DNA from: Verrucomicrobiia bacterium DG1235
GTDB taxonomy: Bacteria > Verrucomicrobiota > Verrucomicrobiia > Opitutales > Opitutaceae
Length of the DNA stretch: 64,000 nucleotides
Direction: 5' to 3'
NCBI GenBank assembly: GCA_000155695.1
Contig: DS990592.1
Coordinates: forward strand, 434,001-498,000
Shown: piece after piece, positions 37,417 through 48,293 of the stretch
Position numbering within the stretch: position 1 is the stretch's first letter
Layout of the letters: each line of letters begins with the position of its first letter
Program-made: the position numbers and the translations under genes
Notes under the pieces: model-generated
What the model was told of the DNA's origin: nothing
The model's input: only the letters and a program-made list of their open reading frames with translations
Database searches by the model: none

Positions 37417-38229
37417 CTAGAGAAGGGGCAGTCTTACGAATGAGATCTGATTCACGAGACTGTCGTACAGACGCGGCTTTTCCATGGGTTGCTGTTTGAT
37501 CAGCTGGGTCACGGATTCGGTGAGGTCGGCGGTGTCCTCGGCGGAAAGAGACATTTCGGTTTGGAGGTCTGCCATTTCGCATCGGTAGCTTAGCCAGTCT
37601 GCCTTGAATTGATGGGCGTGGTATTGGCTGCCGATTTCCTTTTCGATTTTTCGGCAGGCTTTGTCTGAGTAGCCGCCCTCGAGCAGTTCGCTGACGCGAT
37701 AGATTTGCGCCTGTTCCACCCAAGTGAGTTTTTCAAGTTCGACTCCGGTGAGCTTGCAACGGAGTCGCATTATGGCCTCGGAAATCTCTTTCTTGCTCGT
37801 GCGTAGGGCGAGTCGGAGCGATTTGACGCTCCAATCGTTGAGGAAGCGGGCTGCTAGTAGAAATCGCCCCTCGTGGCTCAGTTCGGAGAGGGCCTCGTGC
37901 GGTCCGGAAAAGACAGCTGAAGACCGCTTGGACAAACGTTCGAGCCGTACCTGTAGGAAGCGCTCGAAATCCGATACGCGGCGCGTGTAGGGGAGATAGC
38001 GCCAGCAGTCGGAGAGGATGGTCCTCAGCTCGAAAAGGCGTTCCTCTTTGTGGTCGAAGCCGCACAGATAGAGGTATTCCGAAATGAGATTCGTATACGA
38101 GGCAGTTGCTTGCACGTAAGCGTGCACGTTGCCACGGGACGCCTTGCGAAGGAGGGAGCGGATTTTTCTGCGCTCAGGAGAGAAGGACCCTGGCGAAACG
38201 CGAGGGGCCCGAAGTTTTCGGAGGGTCAT
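37417..38229 (-). CDS. Sigma-70-like protein with extra C-terminal helical domain, unrecognised family
   Basis: The 270-residue protein is not matched to a named family by eye. Residues of about 30-105 resemble region 2 of small sigma factors (YTNLISEYLYLCGFDHKEER). Residues of about 120-165 have a region-4-like pattern: RFLLAARFLNDWSVKSLRL, then TSKKEISEAIMRLRCKL. The last 90 residues are helical and contain YRVSELLEGGYSDKACRKIE and FKADWLSYR, loosely like the N-terminal part of anti-sigma factors. The gene is convergent with the hybrid kinase and 61 bases downstream of another minus-strand ORF. The sigma call is inference. Confidence 0.6.
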   Translation of the reverse strand: MTLRKLRAPRVSPGSFSPERRKIRSLLRKASRGNVHAYVQATASYTNLISEYLYLCGFDHKEERLFELRTILSDCWRYLPYTRRVSDFERFLQVRLERLSKRSSAVFSGPHEALSELSHEGRFLLAARFLNDWSVKSLRLALRTSKKEISEAIMRLRCKLTGVELEKLTWVEQAQIYRVSELLEGGYSDKACRKIEKEIGSQYHAHQFKADWLSYRCEMADLQTEMSLSAEDTADLTESVTQLIKQQPMEKPRLYDSLVNQISFVRLPLL

Positions 38230-38290
38230 TGCTTTAAGGGAAAGGAATCAGTGGTGGGAGGGACGTAGGTCTAGGCCGGGGTGGGGCTGC

Positions 38291-38950
38291 CTAGTCTTCG
38301 TCTGGGCCTCTGGCGATTGTCGCTCGACAATCGGAAGTCACTCGAAGCCAGATCTCTCGAATATCGAATAGACGAATTCGAGCATGCTTCGCGTAGAGCG
38401 AAACAGATTCAATTTTCAGGGAGTCAAATTTCGAAAGAAATCCCAACGCGTTGTTTACCGAGGCCATGCCGCGCTTGAAGTAGGCGATCGCCAGAGCGAA
38501 ATCGTCCATGTCTAAAGCGGTTACTGCCAGCAGTCCGTAGTAGTCGGATTCGGAGATGGCGTTTTGGTAGGCGAGCGCGTCGCTTATGCTGATGGAGTCC
38601 GGAGCGAGTGAGATGCGACGCTTCCACTGCTTGGTGAGCCATTCGTGCAAGGCTTTGCTCGATACGAAAAGCGGGTGGCGATGGAGCGTGTAAGGGGGGA
38701 TTTCGCCTTCAGCCATTTCAGCGGATCGGTCGCTTTCCTGGGCGTCTGGACCTGGCTGCCACCCCATGTAGAGGGCTACTTCGTCTAGCCGGTTAGGGCT
38801 GCGAACTAGCTTACTGTAGATAGTCTGGTACTTCTTGATCTCGTCCGACTCAGACTGGAGGTACTGTTCCCAGTTGAATTCGTTCCAGTTGGAATCCCAA
38901 CTATCTTCCCATTCGTTGTTCGGGTTGGCGTCGCTCTCGTAGTTTCCCAT
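38291..38950 (-). CDS. Hypothetical protein, soluble, Trp/Asn-rich N-terminus
   Basis: The protein has 219 residues from the ATG at 38950 (MGNYESDANPNNEWEDSW). An earlier in-frame start at 39031 adds a basic leader and is less likely. The first 45 residues are acidic and rich in Trp and Asn. The rest is helical with a TPR-like pair (YYGLLAVTALDMDDFALAIA). I do not recognise the family and no enzyme motif is seen. It is followed by the sigma-like gene on the same strand and is divergent from the acylphosphatase gene. Confidence 0.6.
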   Translation of the reverse strand: MGNYESDANPNNEWEDSWDSNWNEFNWEQYLQSESDEIKKYQTIYSKLVRSPNRLDEVALYMGWQPGPDAQESDRSAEMAEGEIPPYTLHRHPLFVSSKALHEWLTKQWKRRISLAPDSISISDALAYQNAISESDYYGLLAVTALDMDDFALAIAYFKRGMASVNNALGFLSKFDSLKIESVSLYAKHARIRLFDIREIWLRVTSDCRATIARGPDED

Positions 38951-39132
38951 TCGTCTCTTGACAGGCTTTTTAAAAAGTCGCCGAAAGTTACGAATCGAAG
39001 AATGGCAATGCAATCGAATTGTTTTAGTCATTATTCCCGATAGGTTATTAACAAAGCTACTCTGAAATCGAATTGCCGAATTGATTGAATTTACGCTGGA
39101 GTCTTTCGTTTATAGCTGTTTATAAGGTGTTT

Positions 39133-39417
39133 ATGAACGATCTGGACTCGACGTTTTTTCTTAAAGCCCACTTTTCCGGGCACGTGCAGGGGGTGGGGTT
39201 TCGCTATTCGACGGCACAGGTCGCGAAAGGCTACGAGGTCACGGGCTTTGTAAAGAATCTCATAGACGGTCGCGTTGAGCTCGAAATCGAGGGAGAGGAA
39301 TCAGAGTGTAGACAGATGATCGAGACAGTGCAGGACGAGCTTGACGCCTACGTGAGGAAAACGGAGCTCAGCGACGGGATTCGCAACAAGACTTTCAACA
39401 CCTTTCGAATCGCTTAA
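39133..39417 (+). CDS. Acylphosphatase
   Basis: This 94-residue enzyme hydrolyses acyl phosphates such as 1,3-bisphosphoglycerate. The start at 39133 gives [20 protein letters not shown]. The active-site motif [17 protein letters not shown] has the phosphate-binding Arg. The catalytic Asn is in [18 protein letters not shown]. The longer frame from 39085 is unlikely. Its stop abuts the TTG start of the ABC ATPase gene, so the genes are likely co-translated. Confidence 0.93.
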   Translation: MNDLDSTFFLKAHFSGHVQGVGFRYSTAQVAKGYEVTGFVKNLIDGRVELEIEGEESECRQMIETVQDELDAYVRKTELSDGIRNKTFNTFRIA

Positions 39418-40275
39418 TTGGACGCAGCCAAACAGGCAATCGAGCTCCGAGGGCTGACGAAGGACTTTCCGCTGGCGGAAAAGGGGAGATACTTGCGGGC
39501 GGTCGACGATCTCACGATTTCGATCAAGGAGAATACCGTATTCGGATTGCTCGGACCTAACGGCTCGGGGAAGAGCACGACGATTAGGATGTTGCTCGGC
39601 TTGTCGGCGCCGTCTCGCGGAGAGGTGAGAGTATTTGGCAAAGAGCCGCGGGACGCCTCGGTTCGAGCTCGCATCGGCTACCTTCCAGACGCTCCCTATT
39701 ATCACAAGTTCTTGAGCGGCAGGGAGCTGATGCGTTTCTTCGGAAAATTGCTGGGAATGGAAAAGTCGAAGAGGGAGGCTCGGAGCGTGGAGCTTCTGGA
39801 GCGTTTTGGGCTGGGAGATGCGATGGATCGGAAGCTTGGATCGTACTCGAAAGGTATGCTGCAGCGGCTTGGGTTTGCCCAGGCTTTGATTGCGGACCCA
39901 GATGTTCTGGTACTCGATGAACCGACGGCGGGAGTCGATCCGGTGGGAGCGGCTGAAGTGGGCGAATTCGTGCTGGATCTGAAGGCGCAAGGAAAGACGG
40001 TCCTTTTTTGCTCTCACCTGCTTACCCAGGTCCAGGATTTGTGTGATGAAGTAGGCGTGTTGAATAAAGGCCGGCTTTTGGCATCGGGACGCATCGAGGA
40101 CCTGCTCAAGCCTGCTGACGCGGGAACCCTGAAAGTTAGCGGCTTGAGCGAAAAGACGCGTTCGGAGCTAGAAGAAGTGGTTAGGCGTAGCGGCGGCGAA
40201 TTGACACCGGGGAAACAAGACCTCGAAGAACTTTTCCGTACTCTCGTTTCTGAAGACGAAGGGCAGGCTCGATGA
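39418..40275 (+). CDS. ABC transporter ATP-binding protein (ABC-2 type)
   Basis: This 285-residue ATPase starts at TTG (39418), one base after the acylphosphatase stop. Walker A is GLLGPNGSGKSTTIRMLLGL, the signature is LGSYSKGMLQRLGFAQALI, Walker B is VLVLDEPTAGVDP and the switch His is in CSHLLTQVQD. The C-terminal extension is typical of CcmA/NatA-like exporters. The permease gene overlaps its stop by 4 bases (ATGA). The substrate is unknown. Confidence 0.92.
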   Translation: MDAAKQAIELRGLTKDFPLAEKGRYLRAVDDLTISIKENTVFGLLGPNGSGKSTTIRMLLGLSAPSRGEVRVFGKEPRDASVRARIGYLPDAPYYHKFLSGRELMRFFGKLLGMEKSKREARSVELLERFGLGDAMDRKLGSYSKGMLQRLGFAQALIADPDVLVLDEPTAGVDPVGAAEVGEFVLDLKAQGKTVLFCSHLLTQVQDLCDEVGVLNKGRLLASGRIEDLLKPADAGTLKVSGLSEKTRSELEEVVRRSGGELTPGKQDLEELFRTLVSEDEGQAR

Positions 40276-41102
40276 ATTTGAGGGGAGCTGCAGGAAGGAT
40301 TTTCGCCGTGGCCGGCAATACCTATCGCGAAGCGATTCGCATGCGGCTGTTTTTGCTGCTGGCAGTCACGGGGGTGGCGTCGCTCGCGGGCGGGCTTTAT
40401 TTTCAGGAGTTTAATCTCGGATCGTCTGAGCTGCGATTTATCGCTGACTTTGGCTTTGGTAGCATGACCTTGCTCGGATCGATCGTGACAGTGGTGGCGA
40501 CCGTGCAACTGCTCTATGGCGAGATCGAGCAGCGAACAATTTTGCCCATACTGTCGAAGCCGATCGGACGGGGCGAATTTCTAGTGGGCAAACTTCTCGG
40601 AGCGTGGCTGACTATTTGCTCCTTTGTGGCAATTCTCACTGTGGCGCTGGTAACGGCTTTGTGGATACGGGAGCAACAATTGTTTGCCGCTTCGGGCGAG
40701 GCCTTGCGAGTGGAAGATTCGGTCAGCTATACGGGAGTGCTGATTTTCGCATTTTTGCAGTGCATGCGTTTGATGGTGCTCGCCAGCGTGACCGCCTTTT
40801 TTTCCAGCTACGCGAGTTCATCGATGTTTGCGGTTTTTATGGGCTTTTTCGTTTGGATAATTAGTCAGATGAGAGGCGTTTTGGTAGAGCAATGGAGTCA
40901 GGGCTCGGGCGTGGCGAAGACGTTGGCGGAAATCGCCTCTCTGCTGATTCCGGATCTTCGTTTGTTTGACTTAGGGGCGAAGGTCTTTGGCGGATACGCT
41001 TTGGAGCTCGGCAGTGTGGTTAACCTTTCGTTTTACGCTTTGCTCTATGCGCTTCTTTATGGGGCGCTCGCGGCGTTGGTCTTAAGTAAACGTGAATTCT
41101 AG
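40272..41102 (+). CDS. ABC-2 type transporter permease
   Basis: This 276-residue membrane protein partners the preceding ATPase. It has about six helices, including LFLLLAVTGVASLAGGLYF, TLLGSIVTVVATVQLLYG and LSFYALLYALLYGALAALVL. LYGEIEQRTILPILSKPIGR is the usual cytoplasmic loop of NosY/CcmB-like ABC-2 permeases. Its 3' end overlaps the next gene by 11 bases, so ATPase, permease and TPR-like protein form one unit. Confidence 0.88.
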   Translation: MNLRGAAGRIFAVAGNTYREAIRMRLFLLLAVTGVASLAGGLYFQEFNLGSSELRFIADFGFGSMTLLGSIVTVVATVQLLYGEIEQRTILPILSKPIGRGEFLVGKLLGAWLTICSFVAILTVALVTALWIREQQLFAASGEALRVEDSVSYTGVLIFAFLQCMRLMVLASVTAFFSSYASSSMFAVFMGFFVWIISQMRGVLVEQWSQGSGVAKTLAEIASLLIPDLRLFDLGAKVFGGYALELGSVVNLSFYALLYALLYGALAALVLSKREF

Positions 41103-41838
41103 ACTTAGGCTATTTTTGATCTGGCTGGCTTCTTCTCTTGCGGTGGGAGTAGTGGTACGCCCGCTTACGCCGGATTCGTCTGAGGCGGCGTCGGAAAGTG
41201 AGAGTCTGGCTAGCTTGACTGGCAGCTTGGGCCAGGGGATTACCTTGGCCGCTCTTGGCGGGTATAGAAATGTGGCCGCGAATTTCGTTTGGATCAGCAT
41301 GTATGGAGATTGGCAATACAGGCGAAAGTCGGAGGTTCTGGAGAAGATGAGATTGGCGGTTTCGCTTAATCCGGATTCGCTCTATTTTTGGATAGACGGG
41401 TCTCGTATCATCGCGAATGACATGCCTGTCTGGCAGGTGGGGGACGATTTCATGGAATCGCTTTTCCGCGAGGGGGAAAGTGTTGGCGTGCGGAAAGAAT
41501 TTGGTGAAAAGGCGCTAAGTTTTCTCGATGACGCTCCGGAGCGAATTGCTGTCCAGATTCCTTTGCTGGTGGAGAAGGGAGCAATCTGTTGGCGGAGGCT
41601 TGAGGATCTAGATCGAGCATTGGTCTATTTCGAAAGGGCGGTCGTTCAGCCAGAGGTTCCTTACTACGTGTGTCGTGTGTACGCGGAATTGTTGTATAGA
41701 AACGGAAACGTTCGAGAGGCTTGGGAGTATTTGAGGGAGCACTACGAGACGCTTCCCGATAATGAACTTTCTGCGATGAAGCCTGTGGTGTTTTCGCGAA
41801 TCCAGGAGCTGGAGAAGGAGCTCTCGGCCGCCGATTGA
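41092..41838 (+). CDS. Membrane-anchored TPR-like protein next to ABC exporter
   Basis: This 248-residue protein starts at GTG (41092) inside the end of the permease gene. Residues of about 5-21 form an uncleaved anchor (LFLIWLASSLAVGVVVRPL). The rest is helical with TPR-like repeats (SLNPDSLYFWIDGSRIIAND, EDLDRALVYFERAV, YVCRVYAELLYRNGNVREAW). I do not recognise a family. The overlap with the ABC genes suggests that it works with that transporter at the membrane face. Confidence 0.72.
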   Translation: MNSRLRLFLIWLASSLAVGVVVRPLTPDSSEAASESESLASLTGSLGQGITLAALGGYRNVAANFVWISMYGDWQYRRKSEVLEKMRLAVSLNPDSLYFWIDGSRIIANDMPVWQVGDDFMESLFREGESVGVRKEFGEKALSFLDDAPERIAVQIPLLVEKGAICWRRLEDLDRALVYFERAVVQPEVPYYVCRVYAELLYRNGNVREAWEYLREHYETLPDNELSAMKPVVFSRIQELEKELSAAD

Positions 41839-41895
41839 GCCGCCTCGTCTCTAAGCTTGCCCTTGAGCCGCGTTAAGGGAGTATTTTGCACGACT

Positions 41896-42498
41896 ATGGA
41901 CGACAATCTACATCCAATATCAGATCGGTTGCTTACTCAGAAAGATCGCGAGTCTTCGCTTGGCCAGAAGGGAAAGGTCGTTTGGCTATGCGGGCTGTCC
42001 GGCTCCGGAAAGAGCACCTTAGCGATCGCTTTGGAGAAAGCTTTGTATCAAGCTGGCCGCCATGTCTATGTGCTCGACGGCGACAATATTCGTACTGGCT
42101 TGAATGCCGGGCTCGGATTTAGTGAGGATGACCGACGAGAGAACATTCGCCGCATTGCCGAAGTCTCTAAGCTTTTCGCGGATTCGGGAACGATCACGCT
42201 AAATTCCTTTATTACTCCAACCGAGGAGCTTCGCTCTCTGGCGCGCGAGATTATCGGCAAGGACAATTTGATCGAAGTGTATGTGAAAGCATCCTTCGAG
42301 ACCTGCAAGCAACGTGATGTCAAGGGATTGTACGCAAAGGTGGAGAAGGGGCTTGTTCCGAATTTCACGGGTAAGGATTCTGGGTTTGAGGAGCCGGAGA
42401 TCTCCGATCTCGTCATCGATACCGAAAAGCAAAGCGTGGAAGAATCGCTCGCGGCTCTAGTGGATTTCGTAGCTCCGAAAATACAACGAGAGGGATAG
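41896..42498 (+). CDS. cysC: Adenylylsulfate kinase
   Basis: This 200-residue kinase makes PAPS from APS. The start at 41896 (MDDNLHPISDRLL) is taken over an earlier in-frame ATG at 41857. The P-loop is WLCGLSGSGKSTLAIALEKA, the APS-binding segment is LDGDNIRTGLNAGLGFSEDD and SFITPTEELRSLAREI follows. It complements CysD and CysN of this window, although it lies 9 kb away and in a different unit. No cysH, cysI or sulfotransferase gene is near, so PAPS may serve assimilation or sulfation elsewhere. Confidence 0.95.
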   Translation: MDDNLHPISDRLLTQKDRESSLGQKGKVVWLCGLSGSGKSTLAIALEKALYQAGRHVYVLDGDNIRTGLNAGLGFSEDDRRENIRRIAEVSKLFADSGTITLNSFITPTEELRSLAREIIGKDNLIEVYVKASFETCKQRDVKGLYAKVEKGLVPNFTGKDSGFEEPEISDLVIDTEKQSVEESLAALVDFVAPKIQREG

Positions 42499-42529
42499 TT
42501 TTGGGGTTTGCTCGTTTAGGAACTTTCTC

Positions 42530-43930
42530 ATGCCGCTGATCTTGCTGAAACTCGCGAAATGGCTTTTAGGCAAGGGGCTTGTCTTGGCGGTTATTGGCGG
42601 GTTGGCGGTAGGCGTATTCGCTCTGTGGATTTTTTTTCAAAAGAGCTACAATTCGGAAGGGGAACGAGTCAGCGAACTTGCCTCGCTGCAGAACCGAGCA
42701 AGTGAAGTGTATTCCGAGCTCGAGTCTGCTCATTTGCGTTTAATCGAGCTAGGCGAGGATATCGACCAAACTCGCAAACGCATCGAAGCGGCGGAGCAGA
42801 TTATCAAGTATTTCGACGGTTTGCTCAATCGTATCGAGAGATTCATTACGATGAGCTCGGAGGAGCGCGCGGAGAGCGAGCGTAAGCTTGAGGAAGCGAA
42901 AAGTCAGAAGGCGGAGGAGATTGAATTGCGAAAGGCTTTGGTCACCGAGCAGTCGCGTTTGCGTATCGATCGAGTGCTTTTCAGCGAAGAGGCCAAGACG
43001 CTTGAGGCGCAAATCGGTCAGCTCGAAGGACAGAGTTCGGGGTTTTGGGGCGATTTTGAGGAGGCCTGGAGCAGGCTGAAACCTTATCTGCTGATCGCTC
43101 TCGCTGCTGCGATCGTCGTCCCAATCGCCTGGAAGCTGTTCGCTTTTTATCTCTGGGCTCCGCTCTTGTCGATAGGAGGACCGATTCGTCTTCATCGCGA
43201 GCCATTGCCTCAGCCGACTTTGACGGGCAGCGGTGTCTCCTCGCAGGTGTCGCTCGAAAAGGGGCAGCGACTATGGGTGAAGGAGTCCTATCTGCAGGCT
43301 TCGGACGAGAGTCTGAGGCGCCGCACGCGTTTCATTTTGGACTGGAGCATCCCAGCCACTTGTCTTGCGGCGGGACTGATAGAGATGGTGGAGCTCGAAG
43401 GGGTTGAGGAGTCGACCGGTAAGGTAACGGTTTCACCTCAACGGAGAGCTGAACTAGAGGTAGCAGTGGTCGAATTGCCGGAAGGCGGTCAAATGGTTGT
43501 GCGTCCGAGCAGTGTGGCTGGCATCGTGTCCCGTTCGGGCGAGCCAGTTGGCATCAAGCGACGCTGGAGGCTTTTTCATCCGCAGGCTTGGTTGACCTTT
43601 CAGTTTCGCTATTTCGTTTTTGAGGGTCCATGCGCCTTGATTGTTTCGGGGGTTCGTGGAGTGCGAATCGAGGTTTTGGATACGAATGCGGACAAGGGGC
43701 GCCGGTCGAATCAAGTTGCTACGATTGGCTTTACTCCAGATCTCGGTTACGGAGTGGTGAGGGCAGAGACTTTTTGGGCGTTTTTTCGCGGCTTCAATCC
43801 CTTGTTCGACGACGTTTTTCGCGGCAAGGGGGCTTTTCTTTGTCAGGAGATTTCAGAAGAGGAAGCGACTAAGGCTGGCCGTTTCTGGAGCGGCGTTTGG
43901 AGCGGCCTGCTTAAGGTGCTTGGCGTTTAG
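42530..43930 (+). CDS. Coiled-coil membrane protein with AIM24-like C-terminal domain
   Basis: This 466-residue protein has a membrane helix at about residues 15-36 (LVLAVIGGLAVGVFALWIFF), a long coiled coil at about 45-160, a second helix at about 185-205 (YLLIALAAAIVVPIAWKLF) and a beta-rich cytoplasmic domain to the end. The last part (FEGPCALIVSGVRGVRIEVL, VVRAETFWAFFRGFNPLFDD) reminds me of AIM24/TerB-associated beta-prism proteins, but the match is not firm. The coiled coil between the two helices would be periplasmic. The function is unknown. It lies between cysC and a HAD gene. Confidence 0.65.
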   Translation: MPLILLKLAKWLLGKGLVLAVIGGLAVGVFALWIFFQKSYNSEGERVSELASLQNRASEVYSELESAHLRLIELGEDIDQTRKRIEAAEQIIKYFDGLLNRIERFITMSSEERAESERKLEEAKSQKAEEIELRKALVTEQSRLRIDRVLFSEEAKTLEAQIGQLEGQSSGFWGDFEEAWSRLKPYLLIALAAAIVVPIAWKLFAFYLWAPLLSIGGPIRLHREPLPQPTLTGSGVSSQVSLEKGQRLWVKESYLQASDESLRRRTRFILDWSIPATCLAAGLIEMVELEGVEESTGKVTVSPQRRAELEVAVVELPEGGQMVVRPSSVAGIVSRSGEPVGIKRRWRLFHPQAWLTFQFRYFVFEGPCALIVSGVRGVRIEVLDTNADKGRRSNQVATIGFTPDLGYGVVRAETFWAFFRGFNPLFDDVFRGKGAFLCQEISEEEATKAGRFWSGVWSGLLKVLGV

Positions 43931-43986
43931 GCGCGTGGAGCGGTGTTTTTGCTGGCTTTTTGCCGGTTCGACTTTGGTTTACGGCG

Positions 43987-44655
43987 ATGGCAGATAAGCT
44001 TGGATTTATTTTCGATTGGGACGGCGTTGTTGTAGATTCTTCGCGGCAGCATGCTTTGAGTTGGGATGTCATTTCCGAGAAGGAGGGACTTCCGCTGTTT
44101 GACGGGCATTTCAAGCTCGGATTTGGAAAGCGGAACGAAGTCATTATTCCCGAGATTTTGAAATGGGCGCAGGAGCCGAGCGAAGTTCAGCGTCTGGCAT
44201 TTCTAAAAGAAGAGGCCTACCGAAGAATCGTTCGAGAGACTGGTTTGATTCCTCTGCCGGGCGTTAAGGAATTTTTGAATACATTGTGTGAGAACGATTT
44301 TCGGCGCGTAGTTGGATCGTCTACGCCGCGAGCGAATATCGATGCGGTGATGGAGATCACGAATCTCGAGGGGATTTTTGAGGGGATCGTGGCGGCGGAG
44401 GATGTAACTCGCGGCAAGCCGGATCCGGAAGTTTTTCTCAAAGCGGCAGCGCTTATCGAAAAGGATCCTGAAAACTGCATTGTTTTCGAGGATTCGATTT
44501 CAGGAATCGAAGCCGGTATTGCGGCTGGTATGACGGTGGTCGGCTTGGCGACGACGAATCCGATCGAGGCGCTTCGTGAGGCCGGAGTGGCGTTTGCGGT
44601 AAATAGCTTTGAAGAAATCGAGCTAGACCGCTTGATTGCTCTCGTCGCGAACTAG
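43987..44655 (+). CDS. HAD-superfamily phosphatase (beta-phosphoglucomutase-like)
   Basis: This 222-residue hydrolase starts at the ATG at 43987 (MADKLGFIFDWDGVVVDSSR). HAD motif I is FDWDGVVVDS, motif II is VVGSSTPRANI, motif III is GKPDPEVFLKAA and motif IV is CIVFEDSISGIEAGIAAG. The cap helices fit the phosphoglycolate/beta-phosphoglucomutase branch. The actual sugar phosphate is not known. It starts 57 bases after the AIM24-like gene. Confidence 0.9.
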   Translation: MADKLGFIFDWDGVVVDSSRQHALSWDVISEKEGLPLFDGHFKLGFGKRNEVIIPEILKWAQEPSEVQRLAFLKEEAYRRIVRETGLIPLPGVKEFLNTLCENDFRRVVGSSTPRANIDAVMEITNLEGIFEGIVAAEDVTRGKPDPEVFLKAAALIEKDPENCIVFEDSISGIEAGIAAGMTVVGLATTNPIEALREAGVAFAVNSFEEIELDRLIALVAN

Positions 44656-44694
44656 CGACGTTTCACTCCTTGCCGCACAATCCACCCAGAACGC

Positions 44695-45969
44695 ATGAAG
44701 ATATCCAATTCAAAGCTCACTCGAAACATTCTTATCGCCATGGTCGTGGGGCTTTTTCTCGGCCTTATCCTGAATCACTTCGGTCTGCAGGAGAATGCTT
44801 TCATCAAGAATCAGGTCTTGGGAGGCGCTTTGGGAGTGGTGGGTGATATTTTTATTCGCTCTCTCAAGTTGTTGGTGGTGCCGCTGGTTTTTGTTTCTCT
44901 GGTTTGTGGTACGGCCGCAATGGACGACGTTTACAAGCTTGGGAAAATCGGACTGAAAACGGTTGGTCTGTATTTGCTGACGACATGCATCGCCATCTCC
45001 TTGGCGATGACATTGGCTTTCGTTTTGAAGCCGGGCGTGGGCGTGGATCCGACGGGCGGCACTGAGGACTATGTCGCGACTCAAGCGCCGACGATTTGGC
45101 AAGTGCTTACGGATATGTTTCCGACCAATCCGTTTCAGGCGATGGCGGATGGGCACATGCTGCAGATCATCGTGTTTTCGATTTTGTTTGGACTGGCAAT
45201 GGTGGTTTCCGGCGAAGCGGGTCAGCGGATTCTGAAAGTTTTCAATGATCTAAACGAGATCGTTCTAAAACTGGTGCTTTTGCTCATGTTGATCGCTCCA
45301 TTTGGCGTTTTCGCGAAGATCACGATCGTTTTTGCGGAGGAGGGATTCAGCGCTTTGAGCGAGCTCGGCAAGTATTTCGGCCTCGTTCTGCTGACTTTGT
45401 TTCTGCATGCCTTGGTCGTCTATCCAACGCTTTTGAAGCTGCTGAGCGGCTTGAATCCGATTCAATTTCTCAAGAATTTCTACAAGGTGCAGATTTTCGC
45501 TTTCAGTACGGCGAGCAGTAACGCGACTTTGCCTGTTACGCTGGAGACTGCGGAGAAGAAACTCGGCGTGGCGAACTCGACGGCGGCATTCACCATCCCG
45601 CTCGGGGCGACCATCAATATGGACGGGACTGCGATCATGCAGGGTGTGGCGACTGTTTTCATTGCTCAGCTCTCGGGTATCGATCTTTCCTTCGCGCAGA
45701 TATTGATGGTGGTCGTAACGGCTACTTTAGCATCAATCGGCACCGCAGGCGTGCCCGGGGTTGGGCTTGTGATGTTGGCAATGGTATTGAATCAAGTCGG
45801 TCTGCCTGTGGAGAAAATCAGTTTGATTGTCGGGATCGACCGTATTCTAGACATGGTCCGAACTGCGGTGAATGTGACCGGTGACGCGGCGGTGACTTGT
45901 ATCGTGGCGAAGAGCGAAGGTCAGCTCGATGAAGATCTCTACAACTCTGATCCCAATTCGGTTTCATAG
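44695..45969 (+). CDS. Dicarboxylate/amino acid:cation symporter (SLC1/DAACS family)
   Basis: This 424-residue inner-membrane symporter imports C4-dicarboxylates or glutamate with protons or sodium. It starts MKISNSKLTRNILIAMVVGL. Hairpin 1 has the serine-rich AFSTASSNATLPVTLETAEK. The sodium- and substrate-binding helix has GATINMDGTAIMQGV, and the second hairpin GTAGVPGVGLVMLAMVL. DRILDMVRTAVNVTGDAA contains the conserved Asp and Asn of substrate binding. It lies directly upstream of uvrB, 14 bases apart. Confidence 0.95.
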   Translation: MKISNSKLTRNILIAMVVGLFLGLILNHFGLQENAFIKNQVLGGALGVVGDIFIRSLKLLVVPLVFVSLVCGTAAMDDVYKLGKIGLKTVGLYLLTTCIAISLAMTLAFVLKPGVGVDPTGGTEDYVATQAPTIWQVLTDMFPTNPFQAMADGHMLQIIVFSILFGLAMVVSGEAGQRILKVFNDLNEIVLKLVLLLMLIAPFGVFAKITIVFAEEGFSALSELGKYFGLVLLTLFLHALVVYPTLLKLLSGLNPIQFLKNFYKVQIFAFSTASSNATLPVTLETAEKKLGVANSTAAFTIPLGATINMDGTAIMQGVATVFIAQLSGIDLSFAQILMVVVTATLASIGTAGVPGVGLVMLAMVLNQVGLPVEKISLIVGIDRILDMVRTAVNVTGDAAVTCIVAKSEGQLDEDLYNSDPNSVS

Positions 45970-45983
45970 TCGGATAGCGTGGC

Positions 45984-47990
<2,007 letters not shown>

Positions 47991-48128
47991 GCAGTTTCTA
48001 CGAACGCGAAAGGCGTCAAAAGCGAAAAGACTCGGACGAAAGCGCTCGGCAGCGTTTCGCCAATTAGGATGAATTCGTCCCGCAGTAAGGTGATTTTCAT
48101 CGGATCGGTGCTTAAGGCTTGTCGTTTT

Positions 48129-48168
48129 TGCGCAATCCAATGTCTAACGTTAGACATTGGATTGCGCA
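48129..48168. repeat. Perfect 40-base palindrome
   Basis: The left arm is TGCGCAATCCAATGTCTAAC and the right arm is its exact reverse complement, with no loop bases. There is no T-run on the 3' side of either strand, so it does not look like an ordinary terminator. A perfect palindrome of this length is rarely kept in bacterial chromosomes. It could form a cruciform or be part of an element end. Confidence 0.9.
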
Positions 48169-48230
48169 TCTGTGATTCTGCGTATGCGGTATACTGGTAT
48201 CTTTCGGGGGTTCGTTGGTTGGGAGTATAC

Positions 48231-48258
48231 AAAAAAAGCGGAGGCCGAAGCCTCCGCT
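48231..48258 (-). terminator. Rho-independent terminator of the Ton-like operon
   Basis: On the minus strand AGCGGAGGC / GCCTCCGCT (48237-48245 and 48250-48258, loop CGAA on the plus strand) is followed by seven Ts. It lies 36 bases after the stop of the TPR gene. Confidence 0.92.
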
Positions 48259-48293
48259 GAAATATTGACTAAGAACAAATTGTTTGGATCCGA

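Larger units (their letters stand above)
47991..48293. other. Convergent intergenic region between uvrB and the Ton-like operon
   Basis: No gene is supported in these 303 bases. They hold a perfect 40-base palindrome (48129-48168) and the minus-strand terminator at 48231-48258. No terminator for uvrB with a T-run is obvious on the plus strand. Confidence 0.6.
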
